From positions 43,848-107,847 of the forward strand of contig NZ_JACSJI010000013.1 of NCBI RefSeq assembly GCF_014349105.1: 64,000 nt of DNA. Direction: 5' to 3'. Source of the DNA: Caulobacter sp. 17J80-11. Lineage in GTDB: Bacteria; Pseudomonadota; Alphaproteobacteria; Caulobacterales; Caulobacteraceae. Positions 62,380 to 64,000 of the stretch are shown here, piece after piece. Both the position numbers and the translations under genes were made by a program. Position 1 is the first letter of the stretch. Each line of letters opens with the position of its first letter. The notes under the pieces were generated by a model. It was not told the DNA's origin, searched no databases, and saw only the letters and a list, made by a program, of their open reading frames with translations.

Positions 62380-63630
62380 ATGACCCAGTACGACGCCGAC
62401 GTGGTGATCGCGGGCGCGGGCATGGCCGGCGCGACCTTCGCGCTCGCCGCCGCCCACGCGGGCCTGAAGCCGATCCTGGTCGACCCGCTGCCGTTCGAAA
62501 GTCAGCTGGCCGAGACCTTCGACGGCCGGGCCTCGGCCATCGCCTATTCCTCCTTCCGCCAGTGGCGGGTGCTGGGCGTGGCCGAGCGGCTCAGCGCCCA
62601 CGCCGAGCGGATGGACCACATCCTGGTCACCGACGGGCATACGCCGGGCGCCGCGCGCGGGCCGGTCGGGGCCTCGTTCCTGCGTTTCGACGCCGAGGAG
62701 ATCGCCGACCGGGCCGAGGGCGAGCCGCTGGGCTACATGATCGAGAACCGGCGCATCCGCGCAGGCCTCGCCGAAACGGTGCGTGCGGCCGGCATCGAGG
62801 TTTTGGCCCCGGCCGCGGTGGTCGGGGTCGAGGTTGATCAACGTTGCGCCACGGTGCGGCTGAAGGACGGCCGGACCCTGACCGCGCCGCTGGTCGTGGG
62901 CGCCGAGGGCCGGGTCTCGCCGGTGCGCGAGGCCGCCGGCATCAACTGCATCGGCTGGGAGTACCGCCAGGGCGGGGTGGTCGCCACCGTGCGCATGGAC
63001 CGCCCGCACGGCGGCGTGGCGCACGAATATTTCCTGCCCAGCGGCCCGTTCGCCATCCTGCCGCTCACCGAGAACCGCGCCAGCTTGGTGTGGACCGAGC
63101 CGAAGGCCCGGGCCGAGGCCCTGCGCCACGCCTCGCCGGAGGCCTTCGACGCGCACCTGCGCCGCCGGTTCGGCGATTTCCTGGGCGGGGTGAAGGTCGA
63201 GGGGCCGCGCTTCGTCTATCCGCTGACCCTGTCGCTGGCCGAGCGCATGACCGCGCCGCGCATCGCGCTCCTGGGCGACTCCGCCCACGGGGTGCACCCG
63301 ATCGCCGGCCAGGGGCTGAACCTGGGCCTGAAGGACGCCGCCGCCTTGGCCGAGGTGCTGGTCGACGCGCTGCGTATCGGCGAGGACCTGGGCTCCGAGG
63401 CTGTGCTGGAGCGCTACGCCCGCTGGCGTCGGTTCGACAACGTCATGCTGGCGGCCGCCACCGACGTGTTCAACCGCATGTTCTCCAACGACTTCCCGCT
63501 GGTCCGCGCCGCCCGCGGGGTCGGCATGGCGGTGGTCAACCGCATCGGCCCGGCCCGGCGGTTCTTCATGACCGAAGCCGGCGGCGCTGTCGGCGACCTG
63601 CCGAAGCTGCTGCGGGGACAGGGGCTGTAA
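62380..63630 (+). CDS. UbiH/UbiF/COQ6-type FAD monooxygenase
   Basis: 416 residues. It hydroxylates the ubiquinone ring. The FAD site GAGMAG is at 11-16, the second FAD motif is LLGDSAHGVHPIAGQGLNLGLKDAAALAEVL, and FDGRASAIAYSSFRQW and the ENRRIRAGL and PLVVGAEGRVSPVREAAGI blocks are the UbiH signatures. Which ring carbon it hydroxylates cannot be read. It is divergent from ftsK with a 117-bp gap and convergent with the partial gene at the window end. Confidence 0.92.
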   Translation: MTQYDADVVIAGAGMAGATFALAAAHAGLKPILVDPLPFESQLAETFDGRASAIAYSSFRQWRVLGVAERLSAHAERMDHILVTDGHTPGAARGPVGASFLRFDAEEIADRAEGEPLGYMIENRRIRAGLAETVRAAGIEVLAPAAVVGVEVDQRCATVRLKDGRTLTAPLVVGAEGRVSPVREAAGINCIGWEYRQGGVVATVRMDRPHGGVAHEYFLPSGPFAILPLTENRASLVWTEPKARAEALRHASPEAFDAHLRRRFGDFLGGVKVEGPRFVYPLTLSLAERMTAPRIALLGDSAHGVHPIAGQGLNLGLKDAAALAEVLVDALRIGEDLGSEAVLERYARWRRFDNVMLAAATDVFNRMFSNDFPLVRAARGVGMAVVNRIGPARRFFMTEAGGAVGDLPKLLRGQGL

Positions 63631-63633
63631 TCT

Positions 63634-63664
63634 TCTCCTCCCCCGTTCCGCTGCGCTTCACGGG
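63634..63664. repeat. Half copy of the mosaic palindrome (D)
   Basis: CTCCTCCCCCGTTCCGCTGC and the following bases are the reverse complement of the left arm of copy A (CAGCGGAACGGGGGAGG). The opposite arm is missing. It lies between the convergent ubiH-like gene and the partial gene at the end of the window. Confidence 0.65.
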
Positions 63665-63677
63665 ACAGTAGAGGGGC

Positions 63678-64000
63678 TTACCGACAGCCGCCGTCAGGCT
63701 GCATGGCGCGGATGCGGGCGGCGTGCTCGGCGACGATGGCCGCGGTCCCGGCCGCTCCGGCCGCCTCCAGCTGGGCGATGGCGGCGTCGGTGGCCTTGGT
63801 CATGTCGGTCTTGTATTCGGCCGACAGCTTCAGATCGAGCGCGTCGACCCCGCACGTCCGCTTCGGGTCCTGGTCCGCGTAGTCGACGATCTCCCCGGGC
63901 AGGCGCGGCGACGTCTCCGCGGCGGGCCCCGGCAGGCGTCCGCCGCCGCTCGCGCCTCCGCCAGCCGCGCCGCCTCCGCCTGCACCGCCTCCGGCCGACC
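63678..64000 (-). CDS. 3' end of a glycine-rich protein (cut by window edge)
   Basis: The stop TAA is at 63678-63680 and the frame is open to the window edge (106 codons). It starts with a glycine-rich stretch (SAGGGAGGGGAAGGGASGGG), followed by LPGEIVDYADQDPKRTCGVDALDLKLSAEYKTDMTK and an alanine-rich helix ending MQPDGGCR. I do not recognise it; a secreted or lipoprotein-like protein with a disordered middle is possible. The upstream part would decide. Confidence 0.6.
   Translation of the reverse strand, partial: SAGGGAGGGGAAGGGASGGGRLPGPAAETSPRLPGEIVDYADQDPKRTCGVDALDLKLSAEYKTDMTKATDAAIAQLEAAGAAGTAAIVAEHAARIRAMQPDGGCR

Overview
The window is high-GC chromosomal DNA of an alphaproteobacterium, most likely from the Caulobacter/Phenylobacterium group (Caulobacteraceae). 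I infer this from the gene content: HslV with a long propeptide, a CenR-like regulator beside xth, lolA and ftsK, hrcA-grpE opposite rph, rdgB and hemW, DUF2905 followed by a Vgr-related HELVH protein, and RBS-led GTG starts. No plasmid, phage, insertion sequence, CRISPR or rRNA gene is visible. The mix of dnaKJ, hrcA-grpE, coaBC-dut, hslUV, cenR and ftsK resembles, as far as I recall, the origin-proximal part of Caulobacter chromosomes.

Layout. 1-11 kb: 5' part of fabA (minus), a secreted SH3 protein, a 2-hydroxyacid dehydrogenase, an Smr protein, adenosine kinase, an ATP-grasp protein, nth with a DUF2244 membrane protein, an AraC-HTH/alkyltransferase fusion, hslVU, a MoeB/ThiF-like protein and a membrane-anchored hydrolase. 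11-17 kb: two large hybrid histidine kinases in tandem on the minus strand. 17-28 kb: DUF2905 and Vgr-related pair, two tandem secreted paralogues, tRNA-Gly, an SDR, DUF1232, a 2OG-Fe(II) oxygenase, isoaspartyl peptidase, rlmN, DUF350, an anchored trypsin-like protease and a two-repeat M16 peptidase. 28-31.5 kb: an EmrAB-type efflux operon ending in its probable TetR regulator. 31.5-36 kb: a lipoprotein with a toxin-like C-terminal domain overlapping a CPCC zinc protein, then coaBC-dut, a small membrane protein, dapB and a GST.

36-49 kb: dnaKJ, alkB, two exported hydrolases, hrcA-grpE, rph, a DUF2975/XRE pair, a short AT-rich patch with tiny ORFs, rdgB-hemW, an SDR and a pterin dehydratase. 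49-64 kb: an FAD protein, tRNA-Arg, an ABC ATPase, a zf-CHCC protein and a glyoxalase, cenR, xth, lolA, a ClpE-like ATPase, an overlapping peroxiredoxin/DsbA-like pair, ftsK, a UbiH-type hydroxylase and the 3' end of an unknown glycine-rich protein.

Themes. Proteostasis is heavily represented (dnaKJ, grpE, hrcA, hslUV, Clp). DNA repair and nucleotide-pool genes recur (nth, alkyltransferase fusion, alkB, xth, dut, rdgB). Most convergent gene pairs that have a gap are separated by a palindromic element, several of them members of a mosaic family with shared arms and unrelated centres. No complete new defence or biosynthetic system is evident. The least explained items are the toxin-like lipoprotein/CPCC pair, the AT-rich patch with a 38-codon membrane ORF, the palindrome families and the ClpE-like ATPase.
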